In this document: positions 33,345-44,898 of the stretch, piece by piece | Position numbering within the stretch: the stretch's first letter is position 1 | How the letters are laid out: each line of letters starts with the position of its first letter | Source of the DNA: Parastagonospora avenae f. sp. tritici 18332-5 | Taxonomy: Eukaryota > Ascomycota > Dothideomycetes > Pleosporales > Phaeosphaeriaceae | Length of the DNA stretch: 64,000 nucleotides | Direction: 5' to 3' | NCBI GenBank assembly: GCA_022559985.1 | Contig: JAFJTR010000041.1 | Location: forward strand, 62,001-126,000 | The notes under the pieces: generated by a model | Databases searched by the model: none | Seen by the model: the letters and a program-made list of their open reading frames with translations, nothing else | What the model was told of the DNA's origin: nothing | Position numbers and translations under genes: made by a program

Positions 33345-36294
33345 ATGGACTCGCAGCAGTGGACCGCCTACTCGACCCAAGCGCCGCCCGCAGCTCGCCC
33401 GCGGTACAGCATGGCCTCGCCCCAGCACCCCGGCGCTCCACAGCAGAGAGACGCCAGCGTGCCCGCCCAGCAGCAGCCGCACGTGAAGCAGGAAATAAAA
33501 CAGGAGCCCTACACCGCGTCCCAGCCGCCCTCGCGCCAGAACTCGACCGGCCTGCACCCGCCCAGCGGCACCACCAGCCGCGGCCCGGACTACAACGACG
33601 CAGACGGCGATGTAGCCATGGACGACGCGGACCCCTACAAGCCCAAGTACAACAACATGGCGCGCCCCAACCACCAGCACCGCCACTCGCAGCAGTTCCT
33701 GCAGCAGGAGGAGAGCGCCGCCGCGCGCAGATACTCGCCCATGAACCTCTCGCCCACGTCGCCGTACCAGGGCACGCCGCAGCAGGGCGGCCAGAACTAC
33801 ACCAGCTTCACCCCACAGGCCCAGGCTCAGTCGCAGCCCCATAGCAACAGGCAGAGCCCAACACGCAACAATCCCTACATGTCGCCCAACAGCTACTACT
33901 CCCCTCCAGGTACGTCAAGCTTGAGCTCGCAAGCCCTCCTCCTCGCGCCCCCATACTAATGACCGCACCTGTAGCATCCCGTCCGCATGCGCCGCAACTG
34001 CCGCCCATACAGTCCAACATGAGCCCCGAGAGCTTCTACCCGCAGAGCGCAACGGCGCAATTGAACGCTGTATATAACAGGGAGGCACGCTCACCCCGGA
34101 CGTCGACGAACCCGAACCCTCCCCAGCAGCTACCTCCAGGCGGAGGGCCGGTGCCCAAGTTCCAGCCCGTCAAGAACACGGCCGAATTGCAGCCCAAGAT
34201 CAATGCGCAGCCTCCTTTTCGCCGCGCCAATCCAGAGGGAGGATTCATCAGTGTAAGCAGAAGAACCCGAGTTCCCTAATCTCTGCTGACAACTCGATCA
34301 GCCTCTCCAAGCCCTGACGGCTCATCTGCCTATGACCTACAAGCTGTGTAATGCCCAATTCAACTACCAATCGTCGCGGAACCCTCGTCGGGTGCTTACA
34401 AAGCCAAGTAAGGGAGTCAAGAACGATGGATACGACAACGAGGACAGCGATTATATCCTCTATGTCAACGACATTCTCGGCTCGGAGGAATCTGGGCACA
34501 AGAACAGGTACCTGATCCTCGACGTACTGGGCCAGGGTACCTTCGGACAGGTCGTGAAATGCCAGAACTTGAAGACACAGGAGGTGGTTGCGGTCAAGGT
34601 CATCAAGAACCGGACAGCGTACTTCAACCAGAGTATGATGGAGGTATCGGTGCTTGACCTGCTCAACAAGCAGATGGACAAGAACGATGACCACCATTTG
34701 CTGCGCCTCAAAGACACCTTCATCCACAGGCAGCATTTGTGCCTGGTGTTCGAGCTCCTCAGCGTCAACTTGTACGAGCTGATCAAGCAAAACCAGTTCC
34801 GCGGGCTGTCTACAACCCTGGTGCGCGTGTTCGCACAGCAGTTGATCAACGGTCTAGCATTGCTCGGGAAGGCGAAGCTTATACATTGCGATCTGAAGCC
34901 AGAGAATATTCTGCTGAAGAAGTAGGTTTCGATCCCCTAAAGAATTAGAAGTCTCTAACATCTGGCAGCCTCGAGAGCCCGATCATCAAGATCATTGATT
35001 TTGGTTCTGCATGCGACGAACGACAAACAGTCTATACGTACATCCAGTCGCGATTCTACCGATCTCCCGAGGTCCTGCTGGGTCTACCATACTCTGCGGC
35101 AATTGATATGTGGTCTTTGGGCTGCATTGTGGTCGAGCTGTTCCTAGGTCTTCCCCTGTTTCCTGGGTCATCCGAGTACAATCAGGTGTCGAGGATAACG
35201 GAGATGCTCGGGCTCGCACCGCACTGGATGCTAGAAATGGGCAAACAGTCGGGCGAGTTTTTCGAGAAGTCGCAAGACGAATACGGCCGCAAGACATACC
35301 GATTGAAGTCCATGGAGCAATACTCGAGAGAGCACAACTCCAAGGAACAGCCCAGCAAGAAGTATTTCTCGGCAACAACCCTGCCAGATATCATCAAGAA
35401 CTACCCCATGCCGCGGAAGAATATGAAGCAGCATGAGATCGAGCGAGGTACGTGGAGCCTGGTTACACTGGAAGATTCGCGCAGAGTTGACATGTTCTAG
35501 AAATGGCTAATCGTGCCGCTTTCATCGATTTCGCACAGGGGCTCCTGAACCTCAACCCTCTGGAGCGATGGACGCCAGCTCAGGCCAAGTTGCACCCGTT
35601 CATTACGCAGGCCAAATTCACCGGTCCTTTCGTACCGCCTATGACACTGAAGTCGGGCTCGAGCCGATCACCAGCACCGGGTGTGCAAGAGCAACAACGC
35701 TATGAGGGCATGAGCAGACAGCGTCAACAGCAACAGCAGCAGCAGGTTGCAGCTCAACAGGCGCAGGCGGCACAGCATGCAGCATATGCCAATATGCAAA
35801 TGAACCAATACACGCAACCGAGCCCGCATGTTCAGCCCCAGATGTACAACAATGCGTATACCCCGAACCAAGGGGGCAACCCACCGCCGTACCCAGCTCA
35901 AGCCGCGGCGCCTTACGGACAACAGATGGGCATGATGCAGCCACAGCAGCCACGGCAGTACAATCAGCCGCAGAATCTATACGCACAGGCAACAACTCGA
36001 GCTGGGCGACAACGCGCAACGACAATGGATCAGCAGCAGGGTCCCACAGGCATCCCACCAGCGCTGCAAAGAGTCATCAGCCATCTTGATCCCAATGCGC
36101 CGATCCGGTTGCAGCCTTCGCCTGCATACTACCCGCCACCTCCTGATGGCGCACCTGAAAGCGCAAGCTCACGAAGACGGGGGTCGCGCGCAAACAATTC
36201 CAATTCCACTGCAGCAAGAAACCAGAACTTCGTGCGCAATCTAGAAGATCGATCCCTTGAGGAAGGCTTCATGACGCAGAACCACTGGCAATGA
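33345..36294 (+). CDS. YAK1: DYRK-family protein kinase YAK1
   Basis: Five exons: 33345-33909, 33975-34252, 34302-34921, 34969-35447 and 35501-36294, giving 911 residues. The N-terminus (1-280) is disordered and rich in Gln, Pro and Ser. The conserved pre-kinase block follows (HLPMTYKLCNAQFNYQ, then NDGYDNEDSDYI). The kinase domain spans about 349-684: Gly loop GQGTFGQV, catalytic HCDLKPEN near 475, DFGSACDE near 498, and activation loop YTYIQSRFYRSPE near 510 with the DYRK YxY autophosphorylation site. Splicing at 34922-34968 gives ILLKNLESPIIKIIDFG. The C-terminus is poly-Gln and low complexity (CAG run near 35727). Yak1 acts in stress and nutrient signalling, opposing PKA/TOR-driven growth. 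Identification is firm. Confidence 0.95.
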
Positions 36295-37358
36295 GGGTGA
36301 AGAGGTCTACTTTGATATTTACATTTCAGATTGCGGCGTATGGCCTGCGCTATTCTCGATGACCAGAAGTCGGCGGATGAAGATTTCCAGCACTCTGACG
36401 TCTGACGTTCTTCCTCGTCGATTCTTTGTTACACACCGTCCTGGCGAGATCGCGACTCTACTCAAACACAGGCTGAATGCAGTTACTACTTGCAAAGGCG
36501 ATGTTCGTGGTATGGCACGAGCTGGATCTCGTTTACAGCAAATTGCATCATTTCGTTCCACGCCATAGGGGTGGCCAGCAAGATCGACTAGGTCCAGGCC
36601 GTCTTTTTCCAAGTGAGGTTGCCTAGGGTCAGATGACTGGGTAGGGAGGTTATCCAGTCAGGAGTCAAAACTTTATCGTGCGAGGGACGAAGCTGTTCTG
36701 TTGGATCACGCTGGGCAAATATGTCTTTTTACCTTCATCTTCAAGATGCGAGCGGGCGGTGGGAGGTGGTTTCTTCGAAACTTGGATTGCGCGAGCGGTC
36801 TGTATGCAGATGGGGGCACATTATGTACTTTTAGTAGCATTCGTAGAAATACCGGCTGTGCCTTGCCAGTATAGTCTTCGCATTGATTTTGTCCGCGGTC
36901 TCCACATGGTTGACTGATGTCTGAACAGAGCAGGAGGTGAGATTTGTGAGTCAAGTGTCATCAGAATGGTGAGGAGCAGGGCATTTCTTGGAAGCGTGCG
37001 TAGCCTCCGTAGTGAGCTGCTTTCCGTACACATTTTTGAGACTGCACGTTTGCAAACTGTGTGGGATTAATATGGAAAATATGTGAACAGAGAGAATCCG
37101 TTCAGTGAACTATAGTAATTAGGTGAGTCTACCCTAATAGCTACCCTCCTACATCTCGTGTTGGTGAAGCATTCACTGCCCCTCCATGTCCGACTAGTGC
37201 CGCGCTAAGACACACACATCAGTCCCGCAAGCTTGGCGTTGACTCCCAAAATTCGAGAGTGGATTGTTCACCAGGCGACAGGAAAGCGCAACCCGCCGTG
37301 TCCGCCACTTTTACCCTCGACCCTCCGGCAAGCCCTACTCTCGAGTACCGCAGCAAAC
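36295..37358. other. Intergenic region
   Basis: No gene seen in about 1.06 kb. It contains the YAK1 3' UTR and the promoter and leader of the eIF3c gene; the last 150 nt are C-rich. Confidence 0.5.
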
Positions 37359-40100
37359 ATGTCACGATTCTTTGCCGCCAGCGACAGCTCCTCGGAAGAG
37401 TCCAGCGAGGAGGAGCTCTACTCGGACAACGAGGCGTCTGCACAGGAAGACTCCGACAAGGACTCAGACGACGATGATTCCGACGACGACGACTCGTCCT
37501 CCGGCTCCGAAGCTGGAGGCGCCAACCGTTTCTTGAAGGACGCCGACAGCGACAGCGAGAGCGAGGACGAGGACCAGAACAAAGTGCTCAAGAGCGCCAA
37601 AGACAAGCGCTTCGACGAGCTGGAGGCGACCATCAGGTTGATTGAGAATGCACAGAGGATCAACGACTGGGCCGTCATCTCAGACCGTACGTCTCCCTTG
37701 GAACTCACGTCTTTGGGGGCGTGAGAGTGGCAGCGGGGCACATGGCAATGCTAACATGCGCGACACACAGAATTCGACAAGCTGAACCGACAGGCCCCAA
37801 CGTTGATGAAGCAGAACGATGGCAAGGTCCCCAAGCTGTACATCCAGGCCATTGCCGACCTCGAGACGGTCGTGCTCGAGACACACGAGAAGCAGAAGGT
37901 CACCCCCAAGAAGATGAACGCCGTCAACACGCGTGGCTTCAACGCCGTCCGCCAGAAGGTCAAGAAGCACAACCGCGACTTCCAAAAGGACATCGACCTG
38001 TACCGAGAGAACAAGGACGAGTTCATGCGCGAGACCGAGGAGGTCGAGGCCGCGCCCAAGGAGAAGAAGAAGAAGTCCAAGATCCCCCAGCTCGGCACCG
38101 ACATCGTCGATGAGGCGACCGACGACGGCTTCATCACAGTCGGCGCTGGTGGCAAGGCAGTGCAGTACACACCCGAGGGCATCCTCAAGCACCTGCGCGC
38201 GATCGTCGAGCAGCGAGGACGCAAGAACTCCGACAAGCTCGAGCACATCCGGACGCTGGAGAAGCTGTTCGACGTCTCCGTCACCGACTACCAGAGGATC
38301 CGCGTACTGCTCACTCTCATCTCCACACGCTTCGACTTGACGTCTGGCACGGCAAGCCACATGCACCAGGACCAGTGGAAGCTGTAAGTTGTCATAGACT
38401 ACTGCCTTGGTGCAATGCTAACACTTTCCAGCGCCGACCAAGAGTTTGGAAAGCTCCTCGGGATCCTCGAGAACACCAAGGAGATTGTCGTCATCGAGAA
38501 CGCCGAAGAGTGGGAGGACGACGACAAGCTGCCCCCGATCGAGGAGGGCCAGATCTTCCGCATTCCCGGTAGCGTTGTGTCTTTCGTTGAGAGGCTCGAC
38601 GACGAGCTCACCCGCTCCCTGCAACATATTGACCCCCACACAGCCGAGTACGTCGAGCGATTGACAGACGAGGCTCTGCTCTACGCCCAGCTCGTGCGCG
38701 CTCTGATCTACGTTGAGAGCCTGAAGAAGAACGCAAGCTTGGAGCTGCCACAAGATTCACTCAACCGCGTTGTCATGCGAAGGCTGGAACACGTCTACTT
38801 CAAGGTAAGATACCCGCCTGTGCTCTTCATGTTCTTCGACTAACAAGCACAGCCCTCGCAAGTCGTCACCATCATGGAGGCCAACAGCTGGAAGGCCGTT
38901 CCCGAGACCCTCGACTCTGAAGTCACCCCTCGCGCCATATCCAACGACACCACCTCCCTCGTCCAGACCCTCAGCACATACCTGTTCCAGAACAGCGAAG
39001 GCATTATCCGTGCCCGCGCCATGCTGTGCCAGATCTACTTCCTGGCTCTGCACGACCAGTACTACAAGGCTCGTGACATGATGCTCATGTCTCATCTGCA
39101 GGAGACTATCAGCAACTTTGATGTCAACACACAGATCCTCTTCAATCGTGCACTGGTACAAGTTGGTCTCTGTGCGTTCCGCGCTGGTCTGGTCTATGAG
39201 TCACAGAACTCACTGCAGGAGATTTGCGGCAGCAACAGGCAGAAGGAGCTGCTCGCACAGGGTCTCCAGATGCAGCGATACTCACAAATCTCGCCGGAAC
39301 AGGAGCGTCTTGAGCGCCAGCGCCAGCTTCCCTTCCACATGCACATCAACCTCGAGCTCCTGGAGTGCGTATACCTCACATGCTCCATGTTGCTCGAGAT
39401 TCCTCTACTTGCACAGCTCGGCTCGTCGCCAGACCTCAGGAAGCGAGTTATCAGCAAGACATACCGCCGTCTCTTAGAGTACCATGAGAGGCAAATCTTC
39501 ACCGGCCCGCCAGAGAACACGCGTGACCATGTCATGCAAGCATCAAAGGCGCTGTCTGCTGGCGAGTGGAAGAAGGCGGCCGAGTTCATCAACTCGATCA
39601 AGATCTGGGAGCTCGTTGCCGATTCGGAAAAGATCAAGGAGATGCTCTCCGCACAGATCCAAGAAGAGGGTCTGCGAACATACCTCTTCACTTACGCCCC
39701 GTACTACGACACCCTCGCCGTCTCAACTCTGGCATCCATGTTCGAGCTCTCAGAACGCAAGGTCTCCGCCGTAGTCTCCAAGATGATCTCACACGAAGAA
39801 CTTGCGGCCGCGCTTGACCAGGTCAACTCGGCCATCATCTTCCGCAAGGGCGTCGAGCTCTCGCGCCTCCAGACCCTCGCGCTCAGCTTGTCGGACAAGG
39901 CGTCCGGCCTCATCGAGTCCAACGAGAAGACGCTCGAACAACGCACACAAGGCACTGCCAACGCTTTCGAGCGACAAGGCGGACGCGGCGGACGAGGCGG
40001 TGGTCGCGGACGTGGAGGCGGTCGTGGTGGTGGTGTGCCTCGTGGCGGACGGAATCAACAGTTCACTGGTGGTGCGCTTGGTCGGGCTATTCAGGCTTAG
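37359..40100 (+). CDS. NIP1: Translation initiation factor eIF3 subunit C
   Basis: Four exons: 37359-37686, 37771-38383, 38432-38804 and 38853-40100, giving 853 residues. The N-terminus (MSRFFAASDSSSEESSEEE) is the typical acidic Ser-rich stretch of eIF3c that contacts eIF1 and eIF5. The middle (PTLMKQNDGKVPKLYIQ; RGFNAVRQKVKKHNRDF) is diagnostic. The C-terminal PCI/winged-helix region is near 650-780 (EEGLRTYLFTYAPYYDTL). The protein ends in an RGG/GRG-rich tail (about 825-850). It is a core subunit of the cytoplasmic eIF3 complex that loads mRNA and Met-tRNA on the 40S subunit. The splices at 38384-38431 (KLADQEFGKLL) and 38805-38852 (VYFKPSQVV) restore continuous family sequence. Confidence 0.95.
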
Positions 40101-40860
40101 ACGGTGGCAGTGGAAGTGGATAGTGGATGGGAGTTTTCATTTTGCTGAATTAGGGGATCATGCAGCCCTTTTAGATCCGAAGTGCAAGTGCGTGTAATGT
40201 CGTGAATGGACATGAAACATGAAGTATTTAGAAAGTTGATGGGGGTGGGAATCGGGATGGAGAATGGTCAACGACAAAAGTATAACGTTACGACTTGTTT
40301 GCTGCGGTGATGTCAAGTTCAAGAGCCTTGTTGAGCTGGCAGTTGCACGCGTGCTAGTTCAACGATGATGATACTGCAAGCCGACAGATATCAAAAGGTC
40401 GTGAAATGTGATTTTGGCATTTTGATACACACATAGACAGAGCCTTGTTAACAACGGGTAACCTTTCCCACATATCTTTCCGCACACATTTCTACAGATA
40501 TTTCAACTGTATGATGCCCGCATGGCGCAGATTCTTTTTGAGCGGGAAAGCAAACAAGAGTATTACGTGAAAAAGCTAAGAGCGTGCACTCTATACTGTG
40601 TGTGAAGCTGGGATACGAAAAAAAGGCAAGAAAACTTCAGACATGTTGTAGAAATGTTCTGCATTTACTGTCATTATAGAAGGATAGACTATAGTAGTGG
40701 TATCTCGAAAGTAAAAAAAGTTAATCATAAGCGTCATGAAAACTCATAAACGCTCGATGCAAACGCTATAACGTGCATACGCATCGTCCATGTCCACAAT
40801 GCTTTCATCCTCCATCTCACGATTGCACACTCTGCGTCGAACCGTGTCACTGCAGACGGC
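40101..40860. other. Convergent intergenic region
   Basis: Lies between the eIF3c stop and the lipid phosphatase stop. It is relatively A/T-rich with several A/T runs (for example 40612-40630 and 40710-40735), consistent with 3' UTRs and poly(A) signals on both strands. No gene seen. Confidence 0.5.
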
Positions 40861-42221
40861 TTAGACCATCTGCTCACCATGTCGGCCACTAGACACATGT
40901 CCAACCGGCTTCCTCTGCATGCGGCTCGACGTGCTGCCATGCGTAGCGTGATGTCCATTGTGACCAGCCGGGCCATCAGGGTGAGTAGCCGTAGTGCCGC
41001 GAGGACCATCGGCGGCGTCGAAGGGAGCGCCGCCCCAGCTTCCACCCTCATGTGTGCCCCAGCCCGCCTTGCGCGTGAAGACGGCGTCATGGAAGCCGTC
41101 GAAGGAGCTGGCGCCTGCGCCGTAGACGAAAGGTGCGTGACGCAGGAGAGGGATGTGGTTGAAGCGGAAGTCCCAGACGGAAGCGTAGACCATGCGGTAG
41201 GAGGAGAAGGCCATCATGGTACCGATTACGGCACCAGCGAAGATGTCGTACCTGGAGAAGTCAGTAATCGCAGAAAATGTTCGGGTGGTGGACGGCTTAC
41301 CAGTTGTGGAACTCGTCAATGGTGAGGGCTCCTCCGATCAGGCAGGCTCCGAGGAGAGGAGCGTAAATCGCAATTAGCTTCCACATGGCTGGATGATAGT
41401 TGGAGAAAACCTTGAGCTTGGCGTTCAGGTAGAGGTACAGGAAGACGAAGCCAGCAAAAGCAGCTGTGGTGTGACCAGACGGCATCGACTCGAGACTGTC
41501 GTTGATCTGCTTCTTGTCGCCTGTGCAGACACTGCGGTCGAACATGATCTGGCGGTATCCATTTGCTATGTTTGCACCGGTAGCACCCGCACGCTCGTTG
41601 CCGTCGTTTGGTCCGTCAACATCGAGGTACCTTGAGATGTCGGGCTTGCACACGGCAAGGAAGTGAGGACGCAAACCGCCAATGAGCCACTTGATGAAGA
41701 CCTGGAAGACAGCGGCAGCAATGAGCGAGTATAGAAGACCGATGGTGGCGTTGTTGACGTCCCAGAAGCTTCGGGCGCGGATCTGGACGATCAGGAAGAC
41801 TGCAAAGGGGATGAAGAAGGCCATGAGAGCAGCAGCCCAGATGGGGATGATCTGTGAGGAGTCAGTGTACATTCGACAGTTCCTTAAGAAGGGAACACAC
41901 CTCATTGCGCAGAGGGTAAGCAAACTCTGGGTACACAATCTCGCCGTCCCTGAAGGTAATGGGGAAGCTGCGACTAGGCGCCGGGTCCGCCATGTAGACT
42001 CCGAGACCGATGGCACCCATGATTGCCATGGTAATGATATCGAGAGCAGTAGCCTTGATCCACTGTCCAAATGTCGGTCTGCTGTTGTGCGATGGTGAAC
42101 CATGGGACGTCATCCTAGGTTCTTTGTGTCCAAAGATGCCAGCTTTTTTCTCATGATGAGTGCCAGTAGTAGTCGTAGTATCAGCCGCAACAGGCGCCTG
42201 GCGACGGTTGAAAAAACCCAT
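40861..42221 (-). CDS. PAP2-family membrane lipid phosphatase
   Basis: Three exons: 42221-41901, 41851-41301 and 41251-40861, with introns of 49 nt each, giving 420 residues. After a polar N-terminus (MGFFNRRQAP...) come about six membrane helices. PAP2 motif 1 is KWLIGGLRPHF, motif 2 is MPSGHTTAA, and motif 3 is spliced together as LTIDEFHNWYD, with the catalytic His and Asp. This suggests a diacylglycerol-pyrophosphate / phosphatidate phosphatase of the Dpp1/Lpp1 type in the vacuole or ER membrane. The usual Ser-Arg at the start of motif 3 is Ala-Leu here. The C-terminal 90 residues are polar and rich in Gly and His. A CRE-like TGACGTCG lies about 110 bp upstream of the start. The first donor is GTGTGT, less common than the others. 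Confidence 0.9.
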
Positions 42222-43103
42222 AATCGCGATGTGGGGAAGTGTTGTTCAGTCGAGCGTGTGTTCCTCGTGGTTGACGTGGCCCTGGTGGAATGTTGTTTGT
42301 GGAAGGAGCAAACAACGTGACACAATGACGTCGCAGGGACGAGAAATTGCTGAGGTGAACTGGACTGGGTAACAAAAGGACATTCACCCGCACTGTCTTG
42401 AACATATATACTTTCTTCCTCGACATGCACGCGCAATCTCCTTCACAAAGGACAGCACAAACAACATACTTCTTACATCATTTCCTGTCGCATCAGCCAC
42501 AAACCGGTTGCCATCCCTGCCTGCAGCCACTCTCGTGTTGATGCGCGATGCTCGATGGAGTGCAGGAATGCCAATCCGAGCCGCCTTGGGCTGAACAAGC
42601 GCGTCGCAAAAGCTTGTTTGTGTCTGGTCGAGGCTTGGTACGGCTAGGTGTGGCTGATGATGACATAACGGCACAGTATAGCCGGTAAGTTCACGATGAA
42701 ACGATGGCCTGCTGATATCTCTGCAGCAAATTTGTGGCGTCTGGGTGCCGTAGTGCCGTTGATCGGATTGTGGGAGAAGGTGAGCCGATTGTGATGAACA
42801 TCGACGTCACGGCAAGACACAGCTGTACTATGCGTTGTTATAACATGTGGGTTTTTTCTGCCAAATAGCTTCGGAAGCTTTTGAATATCTTGGAAGCAAT
42901 GAGCTGCTAAGAGGGCATGGAGCTATACAGCCCCAAGCGCCATCATGCTGTCTACAGACAGTTGCAACGTTGCGCCGCAAATCCAGCAGCGAAGCACAAA
43001 CACGGACTTCTTCAGCACGTTGCCCGGTCTGCAGAAGAGTGACACAAACATCAAGCATGGCTCAATTCGCCGGGTATCATAACACATCCTCACTCCCACT
43101 CCC
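42222..43103. other. Intergenic region
   Basis: About 0.9 kb, mainly promoter of the lipid phosphatase. CRE-like motifs are visible near 42328 (TGACGTCG) and 42804 (GACGTCAC). No coding region supported. Confidence 0.45.
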
Positions 43104-43880
43104 TCACGCGCCCGTAATAAACGCCGGACTCCAATACTCATTCTCGCCCGCCTGACAGTCCACCCACACCAGACTATCAGCCAAGCAGTCCTCCACCACC
43201 GCAACCGCCCTGGGCCTCTCCCAGCCCAGATTCACTTGCAACATGCTCACCGTCACATAGCCGAGGACCTGAATTGCCTCGAGCACGGTACTCTGATCGG
43301 TATTCAATTCCTTGGGCACGCTGCGGATCAAGCTGCGATGTCCAATCGTCATGAGACTGAAGCATGATCCGAGCGGGCTGAGCGACTCGACAGCGCGCTT
43401 GATGTCGTCGTCAGACACGGTTAGCCCGCCGCCGATTCCTCGACCTCTCTGTATGCGTGTGCGCAGGTCGGAGACGCTGATTAACCCCCCGTTCTCCGCC
43501 CGCGTGGCCCGACACTCCTCGACAACTAGCACGCCCAGGTTGAAGTAGAAATCATTCACGCTGCCGCCCAGCAGCTGCGCCCACATTCCCCCCGTCCCCT
43601 TCCCGTCCCCTCCTCCGTCCTTGGTGTAACTCGAAGCGAGAAAGTCAATGTTCAGGGCAGAGCACATGCGCGCGAACTCGGCGCGGAAGGCGGGGTTGGC
43701 GCGGATATCCTTTGAATGCGTGAGGGCGAAGTTGTGCAGGAGGGATTGGAAGACGGAGAGTTGGGTTTCGAGGGATTGCGCATTGCGTGTGCGGAGGGCG
43801 GCGCCGTGGGTGGTGTAGTGGTGCGTTTGGAGGCCGCGGGGGGCGAGGGAGGAGAGGCCGGGGGCACGCCGGCGGTCCAT
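43104..43880 (-). CDS. SNF8: ESCRT-II subunit SNF8/VPS22 (EAP30)
   Basis: Single exon, 258 residues, starting MDRRRAPGLSSL at 43880. It has the EAP30 family layout: a basic N-terminus, a helical segment (QSLETQLSVFQSLLHNFA), then the IRANPAFRAEFARMC core that anchors the two winged-helix domains. The second winged helix carries GLISVSDL and VSDDDIKRAVESLSPLG, and the C-terminal helix WVDCQAGENEYWSP closes the domain. The normal family length is about 230-260 residues. It forms ESCRT-II with Vps25 and Vps36 on endosomes and sorts ubiquitinated cargo into multivesicular bodies. A short Gly-rich insert (DGGGDGKGTGG, about 87-100) is unusual. The gene diverges from AAR2. Confidence 0.92.
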   Translation of the reverse strand: MDRRRAPGLSSLAPRGLQTHHYTTHGAALRTRNAQSLETQLSVFQSLLHNFALTHSKDIRANPAFRAEFARMCSALNIDFLASSYTKDGGGDGKGTGGMWAQLLGGSVNDFYFNLGVLVVEECRATRAENGGLISVSDLRTRIQRGRGIGGGLTVSDDDIKRAVESLSPLGSCFSLMTIGHRSLIRSVPKELNTDQSTVLEAIQVLGYVTVSMLQVNLGWERPRAVAVVEDCLADSLVWVDCQAGENEYWSPAFITGA

Positions 43881-44898
43881 TTTAGGTGGGAGGGTTTTAG
43901 GATGGAGAGGGCGGAGGTGAAGATTTGGGGTTGGAGTAGTGGTGTTCGCGATGGCGGGAAGATGGGTGACGTAAGGCGGAATGTTCCGCAGGAGGAGAAG
44001 TTGGATGAGATGGATTTGTAGAGACGGTGGATGCTTGCGGCAAAGCGTTGAAGCGTCTTCAACATAAGAATAGTGCGTCCAGTACTGTGTGTTGTGTGTT
44101 GTGTGTTGGTGTGTATAACTTCACCATGTCCACAAGCACGGACTTGGACGCGCTTCGGAGCGCGGGACAACGATTGAAGTGGGTGGGGTTGCAAGCGGCG
44201 CGGTAAGACGGAACACCACAGCTGCAGATCAGGTCTAGACAAAACGATGTCCGTCAAGATTACCATGAAACCGTGCAATTCAAACGTGCATGCAGCGAAG
44301 CGGCCATGGCGAGATGAAGGGTGAGCTGATCTTCACTGTGCTCCGAGGTGCTGCGACAGTCTGTTCCCGCCTCTCCAGCGACATTATCGAGATATGAAGG
44401 AGACCATTCTACTTCACAGACTTGATAGAAGACTGCCTTGCGATGACTAGTCTCGGAGGATTTGCAGCTTCCTTCGACACATTGTATGCGTTGCTGGAGA
44501 GGCACAACATGCATGACGTACATCGCCTTCGGTGCAAAGACGGTCGTTCTCTGATGCGCGGCAGCCCACGGCCAGGCACACTCCAAACGCCCCCATAGGC
44601 AATGTGCTAATGCCATGGCACTGCATTAGACCATCTCAACGACATGGCATTCTCTCCAACTCGCCTCTATACTCATTTCCCCATCATCGCGTATCCCATC
44701 TACATTCACTTCGCCCCGAAAGCAACGATTTTCCACCTAGTCTAGGCTACAGCCATTTTAATTCGCCCGGGTCCACCGCGGCGGCTTGCATTCTCTATGC
44801 TTTCTTTACCTTCCCTGCACCACGACGCGCTCAACTTACACATCCCGGCCAAAATTCTACGACACACGTGGTTTGATGAGCTCTTCTACGGCTCTGCC
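43881..44898. other. Divergent promoter between SNF8 and AAR2
   Basis: About 1 kb between divergent genes. It contains a short (TGTGTGT)x3 repeat at 44086-44106. A few frames overlap here but none resembles a protein family. If AAR2 starts at its upstream ATG (44797), this region shrinks by about 100 bp. Confidence 0.45.
44086..44106 (+). repeat. Short heptamer repeat (TGTGTGT)x3
   Basis: Three consecutive TGTGTGT units followed by a related TGGTGTG. A small TG-rich microsatellite in the SNF8-AAR2 promoter, with no evident function. Confidence 0.7.

Noticed and set aside
33098..33844. Long plus-strand and minus-strand frames over the YAK1 first exon
   Set aside because: Shadow frames of a GC-rich, low-complexity coding region.
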